DNA of 64,000 nt, taken from positions 62,001 to 126,000 of the forward strand of contig CALYLO010000013.1 of assembly GCA_944800085.1 (NCBI GenBank), in the 5' to 3' direction. The notes below the pieces were generated by a model. That model worked only from the letters and a program-made list of their open reading frames with translations. It ran no database searches and had not been told where the DNA came from. Within the stretch, counting starts at the first letter, position 1; every line of letters begins with the position of its first letter. Positions 1 through 9,553 of this stretch are shown in pieces. Origin of the DNA: Paenibacillus melissococcoides. Lineage in GTDB: Bacteria; Bacillota; Bacilli; Paenibacillales; Paenibacillaceae. Position numbers and translations under genes: made by a program.

Positions 1-1
1 T

Positions 2-169
2 GAGAAAGGCTATGGCTTTATCGAGACTGCAGAAGGCAACGACGTATTCGTTCACTTCTCCGCTATCCAAGCGGAAGGCTTCAAGACTCTGGAAGAAGGT
101 CAAGAAGTTGAGTTCGATATTGTGGAAGGCGCTCGCGGTCCACAAGCAGCTAACGTAATCAAACTGTAA
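2..169 (+). CDS. Cold-shock protein, 3' part
   Basis: The window opens inside a cold-shock-domain gene. The last 55 codons read GYGFIE, then DVFVHFSAI, then the C-terminal ANVIKL and a stop. GYGFIE and VFVHFSAI are the RNP1 and RNP2 nucleic-acid-binding strands of the CspA/CspB family. These are small single-stranded RNA/DNA-binding chaperones of the cytoplasm. Only about 10 residues are missing at the N-terminus, so the full protein would be the usual 65-67 residues. A strong rho-independent terminator follows 50 bases downstream, so the gene is probably monocistronic. The promoter and 5' leader lie outside the window. Confidence 0.95.
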   Translation, partial: EKGYGFIETAEGNDVFVHFSAIQAEGFKTLEEGQEVEFDIVEGARGPQAANVIKL

Positions 170-219
170 TTATACCGACGTGAGTCGAATTATATATGAT
201 TCCGATTAGCTAGACACAA

Positions 220-246
220 CCCCGGCAGGTGATGCCGGGGTTTTTG
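220..246 (+). terminator. Terminator of the cold-shock gene
   Basis: A perfect 8-bp stem CCCCGGCA/TGCCGGGG with a 5-base loop is followed directly by TTTTT. It separates the cold-shock gene from the germination operon. Confidence 0.9.
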
Positions 247-311
247 TGTTTGTAAAAAATCCCCCAACCGGGAATACTCCAAATACAGTATACCGCGGAA
301 GGAGGCTGGAC

Positions 312-1835
312 ATGAGCGGGAAGGATGAAACCTTGGATTACTCCGCGCTGGATGACGAATCGTTAGCCGCGGCCTTGGAGAAGAATGTGCAAAAGGTAAA
401 AGAAACGCTGGGCGACAGCACGGATCTCGTCGTAAGAGAGATGTGGGTAGGAGGAATGCCTGATCTGAAGGCGGCTATTTTGTACATCGATGGGTTGGCC
501 GATACGACGATGGTGCAAGATTTTATCGTGAGGGCGGTTACGAGCAATGAGATGATTTCGGAGGCGCAGGAGCACTCCTCAGAGGCGGATTGGCTCACCA
601 TATTCAAGGAATATGCCGTGTCGGTATCCCATCTTGAGGATGTGGCCGATTTCCGCAAGCTGTTCAACTGCCTGATGAGCGGGGAAACGATTATTTTGCT
701 TGATCAATGCGACCGCGGACTTGCCGCGGATACGGCAGGCTGGGAGGATCGCGGGGTACAAACTCCCGAAGATCAGACGGTGGTGAGAGGTCCGCGGGAT
801 GCGTTCACCGAAAACTTGAGGACGAACACGGCGCTCGTTCGCCGGAAAATCAAAAACCCGAAGCTGTGGCTTCAGACCAAAACGATCGGGACGCTGTCGC
901 AGACGAGCGTAGCCGTCATGTACATTAAGGGAACGGCAGACGAGCAGGTGGTGGAAGAAGTTCATCGAAGATTGGACAAGCTGGAGCTGGCCGGCATATT
1001 GGAAAGCGGCATGATCGAAGAGCTTATTGAAGACCGGACATATACCCCTTTTCCGACGATGTACAATACGGAAAGGCCCGACGTGGTAGCATCCGGGCTG
1101 ATGGAAGGACGCGTAGCGATATTGGTCGACGGAACGCCTTTCGTTTTGTTGGTGCCTGCCCTGTTCATTCAATACTTCCAGGCTGCCGAAGATTACTATC
1201 AGCGCTCCGATTTCGGGTTGATTCGAATGCTGAGAATGTTGGCCTTCTTTATTGCTCTTCTGGGCCCGTCTCTATATATCGCCGTTACGACATTCCATCA
1301 AGAGATGCTTCCTACACCGCTCATGATCAGTATTGCTGCCGGGCGGGAAGGCATTCCCTTCCCCGCTTTCGTGGAAGCCTTGATTATGGAAACGATTTTC
1401 GAGATTTTGCGGGAGGCAGGCGTTCGGATGCCTCGGGCGATCGGGCAGGCCGTATCCATTGTCGGCGCGCTTGTGATTGGCCAGGCGGCGGTGGAGGCGG
1501 GGCTGGTATCGCCAGGGATGGTCATTGTCGTCGCGATAACCGCGATCTCGAACTTCTCCATTCCTGCTTACAGCATGGGAATTGCGGTCAGAATCTTGAG
1601 GTATCCGCTGATGGGATTAGCGGCGATGGCGGGGTTGTATGGCATTTTTATCGGGATCGGGATGATTATGGTCCACTTGTGCAGCCTGAGATCGTTCGGC
1701 GTGCCGTACATGACACCGTTCTCCCCGTTCAATCTGCGGGAGCAGCAGGACAGCCTCTTCAGACTGCCGAAAGTCAGCCTCGCCCAACGCATACACCCAA
1801 TCAATACGAAAAAGAAGCGCGATGGGGGCAGATAA
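312..1835 (+). CDS. Spore germinant receptor A subunit (GerA/GerKA family)
   Basis: This is the A subunit of a Ger-type germinant receptor of the spore inner membrane (507 residues). The N-terminal half (about residues 1-270) is the soluble GerA domain with the conserved PRDAF-TENLRTN stretch at 161-171. The C-terminal half carries several hydrophobic helices starting near residue 275. An upstream in-frame GTG at 246 exists, but it lies in the terminator of the previous gene. The ATG at 312 has a GGAAGGAGG ribosome binding site, so I chose it. The gene is followed 2 bases later by a gerC and then a gerB homologue, the order A-C-B. The germinant cannot be read from the sequence. Confidence 0.93.
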   Translation: MSGKDETLDYSALDDESLAAALEKNVQKVKETLGDSTDLVVREMWVGGMPDLKAAILYIDGLADTTMVQDFIVRAVTSNEMISEAQEHSSEADWLTIFKEYAVSVSHLEDVADFRKLFNCLMSGETIILLDQCDRGLAADTAGWEDRGVQTPEDQTVVRGPRDAFTENLRTNTALVRRKIKNPKLWLQTKTIGTLSQTSVAVMYIKGTADEQVVEEVHRRLDKLELAGILESGMIEELIEDRTYTPFPTMYNTERPDVVASGLMEGRVAILVDGTPFVLLVPALFIQYFQAAEDYYQRSDFGLIRMLRMLAFFIALLGPSLYIAVTTFHQEMLPTPLMISIAAGREGIPFPAFVEALIMETIFEILREAGVRMPRAIGQAVSIVGALVIGQAAVEAGLVSPGMVIVVAITAISNFSIPAYSMGIAVRILRYPLMGLAAMAGLYGIFIGIGMIMVHLCSLRSFGVPYMTPFSPFNLREQQDSLFRLPKVSLAQRIHPINTKKKRDGGR

Positions 1836-1837
1836 CT

Positions 1838-3043
1838 GTGATACATTCGGCATATATATGGCGCACTGTGGCGATATGGCTGATGGTGACGCTGCCCTTG
1901 ACCGGGTGCTGGGACAGGAGAGAAGTCAACGATATGGTCATCGCCGTAGCGATGGGGGTGGACCGGGCGGAAGAGGGATATACCGTCAGCGCTCAGGTCG
2001 TCGATCCTGCCGAAATCGCTTCGAAGAAGGGGAGCGGGCGTGCTCCGGTTACAGTCTATAAAGAGCGGGGAAAGACGGTGTTCGAGGCCGTCAGGAGGAT
2101 GACGACAATGTCGGCGCGGAAAATATACTTTTCCCATCTGCGGATGTTCCTGATCGGCGAAGAAGCGGCCAGACAGGGGATCGGCCATGCGATCGAATTC
2201 ATTTCCCGGGATCATGAATTTCGAACCGACTTTTACATCGCCATCGCCAGGGAGAGCAGGGCTGAGGAGATTTTGAATGACTACCCGGCTATCGAAAAAA
2301 TTCCTGCCGATAAAATGTTCTCCTCGCTGGAGATGTCAAGCAAATCGTGGGCGGCGACCGGGACGGTCAAGCTGGATGAACTGATATCCGATTTGATGAC
2401 CGCAGGGAAAACGCCGGTTATTACCGGTATTCGGTACCTTGGCGATATCGAAGAAGGGAAGACGAGAAAAAACGTACAGGCAACGGAATCGCCGGCCCAA
2501 TTAAAGTATGACGGAATGGCAGTCATTCGAAAAGATAAGCTCGTAGGTTGGCTAGATGAAGAGGAGAGCAAAGGCTATAACTACATAAAGGGAAGCGTGA
2601 GGAGCACCGTGGGCGTGATCCCTTGTCCGGGCGAAGAAGGCAATCTTGCGCTAGAAAATATTCGGACCAGCAGCCGGGTTCATGTGAATCGCGGCAGCCG
2701 TACGCCGAAAATCAATATCCATGTCAAGGTGATCGCCAATATCGGAGAAACGCAGTGCAAGGGGAATCTTGCTGATCCGGCTGTATTTCGGGATGTGGAA
2801 AAGATTGGAGAAGAAAGGTTGGCATTCATTTTAGAGAAGACGCTGAAGAAAGCGCACGACGTGAAGACTGACTTTATCGGCCTGGGGGCTGCCCTGCATC
2901 GTTCCGCTCCCGGAGCATGGGCACGACTGAAGTCGCATTGGCCAGAACGTATGGATTCCGTTCCCGTACATTTTCATGTCGATGTGAAGCTAAGACTTTC
3001 CGGAAAAACGAAAGGGACATTTCTGGAAAAAGTGAAAGAGTGA
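1838..3043 (+). CDS. Ger(x)C family germination lipoprotein
   Basis: This is the C subunit of the same germinant receptor (401 residues). It starts at GTG 1838, two bases after the gerA stop, with GGGGG upstream. The N-terminus is a lipoprotein signal: a hydrophobic stretch ending in LPLTGC, so Cys24 would be lipidated and the protein anchored on the outer face of the spore inner membrane. The sequence then runs WDRREVND, typical of the family start, with a C-terminal Spore_GerAC domain in roughly the last 170 residues. An in-frame ORF extends further upstream inside gerA but would lack a signal peptide at its start, so I rejected that longer form. Confidence 0.93.
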   Translation: MIHSAYIWRTVAIWLMVTLPLTGCWDRREVNDMVIAVAMGVDRAEEGYTVSAQVVDPAEIASKKGSGRAPVTVYKERGKTVFEAVRRMTTMSARKIYFSHLRMFLIGEEAARQGIGHAIEFISRDHEFRTDFYIAIARESRAEEILNDYPAIEKIPADKMFSSLEMSSKSWAATGTVKLDELISDLMTAGKTPVITGIRYLGDIEEGKTRKNVQATESPAQLKYDGMAVIRKDKLVGWLDEEESKGYNYIKGSVRSTVGVIPCPGEEGNLALENIRTSSRVHVNRGSRTPKINIHVKVIANIGETQCKGNLADPAVFRDVEKIGEERLAFILEKTLKKAHDVKTDFIGLGAALHRSAPGAWARLKSHWPERMDSVPVHFHVDVKLRLSGKTKGTFLEKVKE

Positions 3044-3048
3044 GCTGA

Positions 3049-4179
3049 TTGTACGAAATGGGGGCTGAATTAGCGGTGAATCCTGTGAAAATCAATCTGC
3101 GTCAATTCAAAATACTGGTCATTCTCTTCACGGTCGGGACGACGATTCTGATTACGCCGGCCGGATTAGCCGCGGAAATCGGACAAGACGCCTGGATGGC
3201 TCCCATCGCGGCTATGGCACCAGGGTTGTTGCTTGTCCTGCTCTACAACGGGATTCACCGTGCCGCTCCCGGAATGACGATCGTTGAAATCAGCGAGTCG
3301 CTGTTCGGCACATGGATTGGCAAAGGATTGGCGCTGCTGTTTGTCTTGTTTTCGTTCTTTGCAGCCGCATTGGTGCTATTCGATGTCGGCCAGTTCATTA
3401 TTACGGTGCTAATGCCGGAAACGCCGCTTCCGTTTGTCAATGCGTTGTTTGCTCTTCTTCTCCTGTATGCGATTGGGAGCGGCTTCGATACATTGGCCAG
3501 AATGACGGAATTGCTGTTCCCATGGTTTGCGCTTCTGTTTCTATTTATGGTGGCGCTGATGCTTCCGCAAATCGATGTTCGGAATGTCCAGCCGTTCCTG
3601 GAAGCAGGGCCGAAGGAGCTGGCCCATTCGGTGCTGGTGGTATTGAGCCTGTCGTATATGCCTCTCGCCGTCTTCCTGATGATTCAGCCCGTCGAACTGA
3701 CAAATGCCAGGAAAGCCCCCCGAGCCTTCGCTGGGGCTGTTCTGATTGGTGGAATTCTATCTAGTGTTGTCACGGCATTAACCATCCTTGTGCTTGGGGC
3801 GAACGTCACTTCACTGCAAGAATATCCGGTCTATTCTTTAGCACAGAGAATAAGCATTGGCAAATTTCTGGAACGGGTTGAAGCGATTGCGGCGGGGCTG
3901 TGGTTAATAACGACGTTTATGAAAATGTCCCTCTACTTCTATGCATCGGTATCAGGGCTTGTTCGACTTGCCCGCCTTCCGAGCCATCGAGGGATATTAC
4001 TGCCCATGGTCGCGCTGTTGGTCGTAATCTCGGTAAAGGTTTTTCCGAATTCGGCTGCAGAGTATCAATTCACCGCCACAATCTGGATTATCATCGTATT
4101 TACGGCGGGAGTGGCTATTCCCCTTCTATTATTCATAGGGCTGATGATCAAGCGCCGGACGCATGAGGGAGGACAGTAA
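3049..4179 (+). CDS. Germination permease subunit (GerB family, APC superfamily)
   Basis: This is the B subunit of the germinant receptor, a polytopic membrane protein of the GerAB/ArcD/ProY family (up to 376 residues) with about ten hydrophobic helices. In other receptors this subunit forms the germinant-binding membrane core. The start is uncertain: TTG 3049, ATG 3058 (which would begin MGAELAV) or GTG 3076 are all in frame. GTG 3076 has a GGGGG about 11 bases upstream. The first helix begins at NLRQFKILVILF whichever start is used. It is the last gene of the A-C-B set. No clear terminator follows before the next promoter region. Confidence 0.92.
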   Translation: MYEMGAELAVNPVKINLRQFKILVILFTVGTTILITPAGLAAEIGQDAWMAPIAAMAPGLLLVLLYNGIHRAAPGMTIVEISESLFGTWIGKGLALLFVLFSFFAAALVLFDVGQFIITVLMPETPLPFVNALFALLLLYAIGSGFDTLARMTELLFPWFALLFLFMVALMLPQIDVRNVQPFLEAGPKELAHSVLVVLSLSYMPLAVFLMIQPVELTNARKAPRAFAGAVLIGGILSSVVTALTILVLGANVTSLQEYPVYSLAQRISIGKFLERVEAIAAGLWLITTFMKMSLYFYASVSGLVRLARLPSHRGILLPMVALLVVISVKVFPNSAAEYQFTATIWIIIVFTAGVAIPLLLFIGLMIKRRTHEGGQ

Positions 4180-4270
4180 CCCCACATTGTCCCCGACATC
4201 ATACTGTCACTCTCTATGTGCGTACAATCACAAGCTGTTAGAATGAGCCGTGTTACCCTGAAAGCAGGGA

Positions 4271-4285
4271 TGAGAACCATTCTCA
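4271..4285. promoter_or_regulatory. Fur-like operator
   Basis: TGAGAACCATTCTCA is a 7-1-7 palindrome with a single mismatch. It closely resembles the Fur box of Bacillus and relatives (TGATAATnATTATCA and TGAGAATnATTCTCA variants). It lies 40 bases before the DUF1858 start and just upstream of a possible -10 TATACT at 4297-4302. Assignment to Fur rather than another Fur-family repressor is inference. Confidence 0.5.
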
Positions 4286-4325
4286 TTCCAAGCAGATATA
4301 CTATGGCTGCAAGGGGGGACTGGCA

Positions 4326-4574
4326 ATGAACAAGACGCTTGATCTGACGAAAACAGTGTACGACTTATGCGCATCCGATTCCGATATGATTCGCATTATG
4401 CAGTCATTGGGGTTTGAGCAGATTGCGAATCCCGTCTTATTAAATACGGCCGGCCGCATCATGACGATTCCTCGGGGAGCCAAGGCCAAGGGAATCGATA
4501 TGGACGTTATTATTGATACATTCGAACGCGAAGGTTATCACGTCATCGGCAAGGAGGGGATCCGCAATGAGTGA
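4326..4574 (+). CDS. DUF1858 domain protein
   Basis: A small soluble protein of 82 residues that is all DUF1858. It has the short helical pattern TKTVYDLCASDSDMIRIMQSLGF with a central IPRGAKAKGID. The domain is often paired with, or fused to, proteins that handle iron-sulfur or nitric-oxide stress, such as the RIC/ScdA type, but has no proven biochemical activity. The ribosome binding site AGGGGGG is strong. The stop codon overlaps the start of the DUF438 gene by 8 bases, indicating translational coupling. A Fur-like box lies in the upstream region. Confidence 0.85.
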   Translation: MNKTLDLTKTVYDLCASDSDMIRIMQSLGFEQIANPVLLNTAGRIMTIPRGAKAKGIDMDVIIDTFEREGYHVIGKEGIRNE

Positions 4575-5826
4575 AATCATTAGCAACCGCGGGCGTCATG
4601 GTCACAAAACCAATCGGGAGCGGCAGGAACAGCTAAAGCAAATTATTAAACAACTCCATGAGGGTAAGCCGGTTGATGAAGTCAGAGCCCAATTTGAAGA
4701 GGCGGTGGGCGACGTCACGGTGGCGGAAATCTCGGCGCTTGAGCAGGCGCTGATTGGCGAAGAAGGAATTCCGGTCGAGGAGGTGCAGCGTCTCTGCTCC
4801 GTCCATACCGCCGTCTTCAAGGGATCTATCCAAGAGCTGCACCGTTCTGCTCAGCCAGAGGAGCAGAACGGACATCCGGTTCATACGTTCAAGCTGGAAA
4901 ATCGCGAGCTGGAGCGGCTGCTGCACTTCAAGCTTTCTCTTCATATGGATCGCTTCATGCAGGATGGAAGCGAGCGCAGCCGGGAGAAGGTGCTGGAAGA
5001 TCTGAAGCTGATGATGGAGATAGATAAGCATTACAGCCGCAAGGAGAACTTGCTGTTTCCGTATTTGGAGCAGTACGGAATTCACGGCCCAACGCAGGTC
5101 ATGTGGGGCGTCGACGATCGTATCCGGGCTGATGTGAAGGCGGTAAGACAGGCTATATGCGACTTGTCTTCCGACGACATTGAAGAACGGGAAGGCATCG
5201 CGGCACGTCTGCGCAGCCTTGTTCAAGAAATGGACGAGATGATTTTTAAGGAAGAAAATATATTGCTTCCCATGGCATTGCAGACATTGACAGAGGATGA
5301 ATGGGTTCGCATTGCCGCAGAGAGCGGCGAGATCGGGTACTGCTTTATTGAGCGGCCCGCCGAATGGAAGCCTGAGCGTGCGCCGGCTGAATCCGAGGAT
5401 ACGGCCATAAGCGAAGGATATATCCGCCTGGAGACCGGCGTAGTGTCGTTGAAGCAGCTGGAACTGATCCTGAACCATCTTCCGGTTGATATCACGTTCA
5501 TCGACGAGCATGATGTCGTTCGTTACTTTTCGCATGGCCCGGACCGCCTCTTTACGCGCACGAAGTCGGTCATCGGCCGTACGGTCCAGAATTGCCATCC
5601 GCCGCAGAGCGTGCATATCGTCAACCGGCTGCTGGATGATTTCAAATCGGGCGTAAGGGACGCAGAGGATTTCTGGATTCGAATGAAAGACAAGTATGTG
5701 CTGATTCGGTATTTTGCCATTCGAGATACGGATGGGCGCTATATGGGGACGTTGGAGTTTACGCAGAACATTGCGCCTCTTCAGGCCATCGAGGGTGAGA
5801 AGCGAATTTATTCCGGATTATCATAG
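4567..5826 (+). CDS. DUF438-hemerythrin-PAS protein
   Basis: A 419-residue cytoplasmic protein with three parts: DUF438 (about residues 20-90), a hemerythrin-like HHE domain (about 103-250, with candidate metal ligands around His106, His155, Glu160 and Glu229) and a C-terminal PAS domain (about 290-405). Hemerythrin domains bind a di-iron centre that can sense or scavenge O2 or NO, and PAS domains bind small ligands or haem. The role is therefore probably iron- or gas-responsive, but this is inference. ATG 4567 is chosen because it overlaps the preceding stop and follows AAGGAGGGG. The longer upstream frame begins inside DUF1858. Confidence 0.88.
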   Translation: MSEIISNRGRHGHKTNRERQEQLKQIIKQLHEGKPVDEVRAQFEEAVGDVTVAEISALEQALIGEEGIPVEEVQRLCSVHTAVFKGSIQELHRSAQPEEQNGHPVHTFKLENRELERLLHFKLSLHMDRFMQDGSERSREKVLEDLKLMMEIDKHYSRKENLLFPYLEQYGIHGPTQVMWGVDDRIRADVKAVRQAICDLSSDDIEEREGIAARLRSLVQEMDEMIFKEENILLPMALQTLTEDEWVRIAAESGEIGYCFIERPAEWKPERAPAESEDTAISEGYIRLETGVVSLKQLELILNHLPVDITFIDEHDVVRYFSHGPDRLFTRTKSVIGRTVQNCHPPQSVHIVNRLLDDFKSGVRDAEDFWIRMKDKYVLIRYFAIRDTDGRYMGTLEFTQNIAPLQAIEGEKRIYSGLS

Positions 5827-5841
5827 GGTGTTCATGGATGT

Positions 5842-5877
5842 GGCCGTTTCCCGGTTCAGGCAGGGGCGGCCTTTTCT
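5842..5877 (+). terminator. Probable terminator after DUF438 gene
   Basis: GGCCG and CGGCC pair around an inner CCC/GGG stem and are followed by TTTTCT. The stem is imperfect, so this is only moderately convincing. Confidence 0.5.
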
Positions 5878-5983
5878 ATAGTCGGATCCAGCCACAAAAA
5901 TCCAGTTACAAACGCCGTGTACATAGCTCATACATATTGTTAATGAATTGTAACCGATTTACGTGGTTCCCGCTGGGTAGTTA

Positions 5984-5992
5984 TGGTATAAT
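5984..5992 (+). promoter_or_regulatory. Extended -10 promoter of hpf
   Basis: TGGTATAAT is an extended -10 (TGn-TATAAT) 25 bases before the hpf start. No good -35 hexamer is seen 17 bases upstream, which fits an extended -10 promoter. In Bacillus hpf is driven by SigB/SigH, and I see no convincing site for either here. Confidence 0.5.
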
Positions 5993-6017
5993 GTAGACAT
6001 CAAAGGAGGAGTGTCCT

Positions 6018-6560
6018 ATGAATTACAAAGTTCGAGGTCAACACATTGAAGTGACAGACGCGCTGCTCGATTATGTCGAGAAGAAATTAGGGCGGCTGGA
6101 ACGCTATTTCGAAGCTCCCCCTACGTCAGATGTCAACGTGACGCTGAGCGTAATACGCGACCTGCATATCGTTGAAGTGACGATTCCTTTGCCGGGCTTG
6201 CTGCTGCGAGCGGAAGATCGAAGCAAGGATATGTACGCATCCATCGATTCCGTTACGGACAAGCTGGAACGGCAAATCCGCAAGCATAAGACCAAGGTCA
6301 ACCGGAAGTTCCGTCAGACGGGCACCGATGCGTCTCTGTTCAGCGATGCGGCAACGCCAGTGCCGGTGGATGAGGAAGACCAGCTCGAAGTCGTACGGAC
6401 CAAGCGCTTTACGCTGAAGCCGATGGACGTCGAGGAAGCAATTCTGCAGATGAATATGATTGGACATAGCTTTTTCGTCTTCTCGAACGCGGAGACGAAG
6501 GAAGTGAACGTAGTCTACCGCCGCACTGACGGGCGCTACGGCTTGATTGAACAAGGCTGA
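6018..6560 (+). CDS. hpf: Ribosome hibernation promoting factor, long form
   Basis: A long-form HPF of 180 residues. The N-terminal S30AE domain (1 to about 100, starting MNYKVRGQHIEVTDALLDYV) binds the decoding centre of 30S subunits. The C-terminal domain (about 122-180, VVRTKRFTLKPMDVEEAILQMN) dimerises and pairs 70S ribosomes into inactive 100S particles. Length and two-domain order match Firmicute HPF/YvyD. The ribosome binding site AAAGGAGGAG is strong, and an own promoter and terminator flank the gene. It lies directly upstream of secA, the arrangement common in Bacilli. Confidence 0.95.
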   Translation: MNYKVRGQHIEVTDALLDYVEKKLGRLERYFEAPPTSDVNVTLSVIRDLHIVEVTIPLPGLLLRAEDRSKDMYASIDSVTDKLERQIRKHKTKVNRKFRQTGTDASLFSDAATPVPVDEEDQLEVVRTKRFTLKPMDVEEAILQMNMIGHSFFVFSNAETKEVNVVYRRTDGRYGLIEQG

Positions 6561-6626
6561 TAACGGCTTGGCCGGCTCTGCTGCATTGCGATGTCAGAGT
6601 CTGCACCCAATACCCAAATTTGGACT

Positions 6627-6658
6627 GAGCCTATTTCCACAACGGAATGGGCTCTTTT
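6627..6658 (+). terminator. Terminator of hpf
   Basis: GAGCC...GGCTC forms the outer stem, extended by TATTTCC/GGAAT, with TTTT immediately after. Confidence 0.8.
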
Positions 6659-6942
6659 CGCGTATATAATCTAGTAAGGATGTTTTTATATACAACCTGT
6701 GGGAACGTATGAAAAGTTTCATATTGTTTGCGAAAGCGAGACATTCACTCATTCTGCAAGGCAGGACGGCCTGAATTGGCGGAAATGCGCGAATTCCTGC
6801 CCTCCCAAGGTTGCGGGCGCCTTTTGAAACTGTTACAATTTATTGCAAAACGAGTCAACGCCGCCATTCCCGAATCCACCCGCTCCGCGGGGGTGGGATG
6901 GACGAAGAAATCACGAACGGATTTGCGTGAAAGGGGTTTAGC

Positions 6943-9453
6943 ATGCTAGGACTTGTGAAAAAGATATTCGGTGATGCCAACGAGCGCGAAGTGAAACGGT
7001 TAATGAAGACCGTGGACGTGATCAATGGCATGGAGCCGGAATTCGCGAAACTAACGGATGAAGAACTGCGTGGAAAGACGGAGGAATTCCGCGCCCGTCT
7101 CGAGAAGGGCGACACGCTGGATCAATTGCTGCCTGAAGCGTTCGCTACCGTCCGCGAAGCGGGCAAGCGCGTGTTGAACAAGCGTCACTATGATGTGCAG
7201 CTGCTTGGCGGTATGGTGCTTCATGAAGGCAAAATCGCCGAAATGAAAACCGGGGAAGGGAAGACACTCGTCGGGACCTTGCCCGTCTACTTGAACGCCC
7301 TCGCCGGCAAGGGCGTGCATGTTGTCACGGTCAATGATTATTTGGCAACGCGTGACAGCGAAGAGATGGGGCAAATTTATCAATTCCTGGGTATGACGGT
7401 CGGCTTGAACCTGGCCGGCATGGATCCTCAAATGAAGCAGGAAGCCTATGCGTGCGATATTACGTATGGCACCAACAATGAGTACGGCTTCGATTACTTG
7501 CGCGACAACATGGTGCTCTATAAGGAACAAATGGTTCAGCGCCCGCTGAACTTTGCCATTATTGATGAAGTGGATTCCATCCTGATCGACGAAGCGCGGA
7601 CGCCGCTGATTATTTCCGGACAAGCCGCCAAGTCGACGGAGCTGTATCATATTGCGGATACGTTCGTGAAGACGTTGAAGCCGGAAGAGGACTATACGAT
7701 CGACGTCAAGACTCGTCAAGTGGCGCTTACGGAAGCCGGGGTATCCAAGGCGGAGAAGGTGCTCGGCGTCGACAACCTCTTCGATGTCAAAAACGTGACG
7801 TTGAACCACCACGTGCTGCAGGCGCTCAAAGCGAATGCGATTATGCGCCGCGATGTCGACTATGTGGTGAATGACGGCGAGATCGTCATCGTCGATGAGT
7901 TCACGGGCCGCATGATGGCGGGCCGCCGCTATAGCGATGGTCTCCATCAGGCGATTGAAGCGAAGGAAAAGCTGGAAGTGCAGAACGAGAGCATGACGCT
8001 CGCGACGATCACGTTCCAGAATTACTTCCGGATGTACCGCAAGCTCGCCGGCATGACCGGTACGGCGAAGACGGAGGAAGAAGAATTCAAGAGCATCTAT
8101 GGCCTCGAGGTCATTCAGATTCCGACGAACAAGCCGAACCAGCGGAAAGACGCGCCGGATGTCGTCTACAAGACGGAGAACGCGAAATACAACGCGGTCG
8201 TCGAAGAGATTGTGAAGCGGCACCAGATGCAGCAGCCGGTGCTTGTCGGTACGGTATCGATCGAGAACTCGGAGCTGCTGTCGGATAAGCTGCGCAAGAA
8301 GGGCATCAAGCATCAGGTCCTGAATGCGAAGTTCCATAGAGAGGAAGCCGAGATTATTTCCCGCGCGGGGCAGCCGGGTCAAGTTACAATCGCGACCAAT
8401 ATGGCCGGACGCGGTACGGATATTATTCTGGGCGAAGGAGTGCCCGAGCTTGGCGGTCTGCATATTATCGGGACGGAGCGCCATGAGAGCCGCCGGATAG
8501 ACAACCAGCTCCGCGGCCGTGCCGGACGCCAGGGCGACCCGGGCTCGACGCAGTTCTATCTGTCGCTCGGCGACGAGCTGATGCGCCGCTTCGGCGCGGA
8601 CAACGTGCTCGGCATGATGGAGCGCCTCGGCTTCGAGGAAGATCAGCCAATTGAGTCGAAGCTGATTACGCGCGCGGTAGAATCGGCGCAGAAGCGGGTC
8701 GAAGGCAATAACTTCGACTTGCGCAAAGTCGTCCTTCAATATGACGACGTGATGAACCAGCAGCGCGAAATTATTTACCGTCAGCGCCGCGAGGTGCTGG
8801 AGGCGGAAAATATCCGCCAGATCGTGATGGATATGATCAAGCCTTGCATCGAGCGTACTGTCGATGCGCACTGCAACGAGGATGATATTCCGGAAAACTG
8901 GGAATTGCAGGAGATCGTCGATTATATGCACCGGACGATGCTTGATGAAGATACGATTACAAAGGATGATCTGTGGGGCAAGGAGAAGGACGAGATCGTC
9001 GAGTTCCTGTTCGACAAGGTCGTGGCACAGTATACCGAGCGGGAAGAGCGTCTGGGAGAGGAACTTGTGCGCGAGTTCGAGAAGGTTGTTGTGCTTCGCG
9101 CGGTCGACTCCAAATGGATGGATCATATCGATGCGATGGATCACCTTCGCCAGGGCATTCACTTGCGCGCGTACGGCGGTACCGATCCGCTCCGTGAATA
9201 CCAGTTCGAGGGCTACGAGATGTTCAACAACATGGTCGCTTCCATTCAGGAAGAAGTAGCCCAATATATCATGAAGGCTCGTGTTGAGCAGAACGTGGAA
9301 CGCCAAGCTGTAGTCGACGAGAGCAAAATGTCGACCAACGCCGAGCCGGCGGTCAAGCGTCCGGTTGCCAAGGGCGAAACGATTGGCCGGAACGACCCTT
9401 GCCCTTGCGGTAGCGGCAAGAAATACAAACAATGCCACGGTAAGCAAGATTAA
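6943..9453 (+). CDS. secA: Preprotein translocase ATPase SecA
   Basis: The motor ATPase of the general Sec secretion pathway (836 residues), which pushes unfolded preproteins through SecYEG. Visible motifs are the Walker A MKTGEGKTL near residue 100, the DEAD-type IIDEVDSILIDEARTPL near 208, the GRAGRQGDPGS helicase motif VI and the C-terminal SEC-C zinc motif CPCGSGKKYKQCHG that binds SecB or lipid. The length is normal for Bacilli. ATG 6943 is preceded by GAAAGGGG. The 280-base region before it holds a GC-rich hairpin and a possible extended -10 (TGTTACAAT, about 6832) but no clear regulatory element. Confidence 0.98.
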   Translation: MLGLVKKIFGDANEREVKRLMKTVDVINGMEPEFAKLTDEELRGKTEEFRARLEKGDTLDQLLPEAFATVREAGKRVLNKRHYDVQLLGGMVLHEGKIAEMKTGEGKTLVGTLPVYLNALAGKGVHVVTVNDYLATRDSEEMGQIYQFLGMTVGLNLAGMDPQMKQEAYACDITYGTNNEYGFDYLRDNMVLYKEQMVQRPLNFAIIDEVDSILIDEARTPLIISGQAAKSTELYHIADTFVKTLKPEEDYTIDVKTRQVALTEAGVSKAEKVLGVDNLFDVKNVTLNHHVLQALKANAIMRRDVDYVVNDGEIVIVDEFTGRMMAGRRYSDGLHQAIEAKEKLEVQNESMTLATITFQNYFRMYRKLAGMTGTAKTEEEEFKSIYGLEVIQIPTNKPNQRKDAPDVVYKTENAKYNAVVEEIVKRHQMQQPVLVGTVSIENSELLSDKLRKKGIKHQVLNAKFHREEAEIISRAGQPGQVTIATNMAGRGTDIILGEGVPELGGLHIIGTERHESRRIDNQLRGRAGRQGDPGSTQFYLSLGDELMRRFGADNVLGMMERLGFEEDQPIESKLITRAVESAQKRVEGNNFDLRKVVLQYDDVMNQQREIIYRQRREVLEAENIRQIVMDMIKPCIERTVDAHCNEDDIPENWELQEIVDYMHRTMLDEDTITKDDLWGKEKDEIVEFLFDKVVAQYTEREERLGEELVREFEKVVVLRAVDSKWMDHIDAMDHLRQGIHLRAYGGTDPLREYQFEGYEMFNNMVASIQEEVAQYIMKARVEQNVERQAVVDESKMSTNAEPAVKRPVAKGETIGRNDPCPCGSGKKYKQCHGKQD

Positions 9454-9553
9454 AAGAATGGAGCTGCCCGCCAGGCAAGTCTCCGCTGTGTGTGTTCTAT
9501 AACCATTACACCAGGAGGCACTGTCTAAGCATGGCAATAAGCCGACGAGAAGG

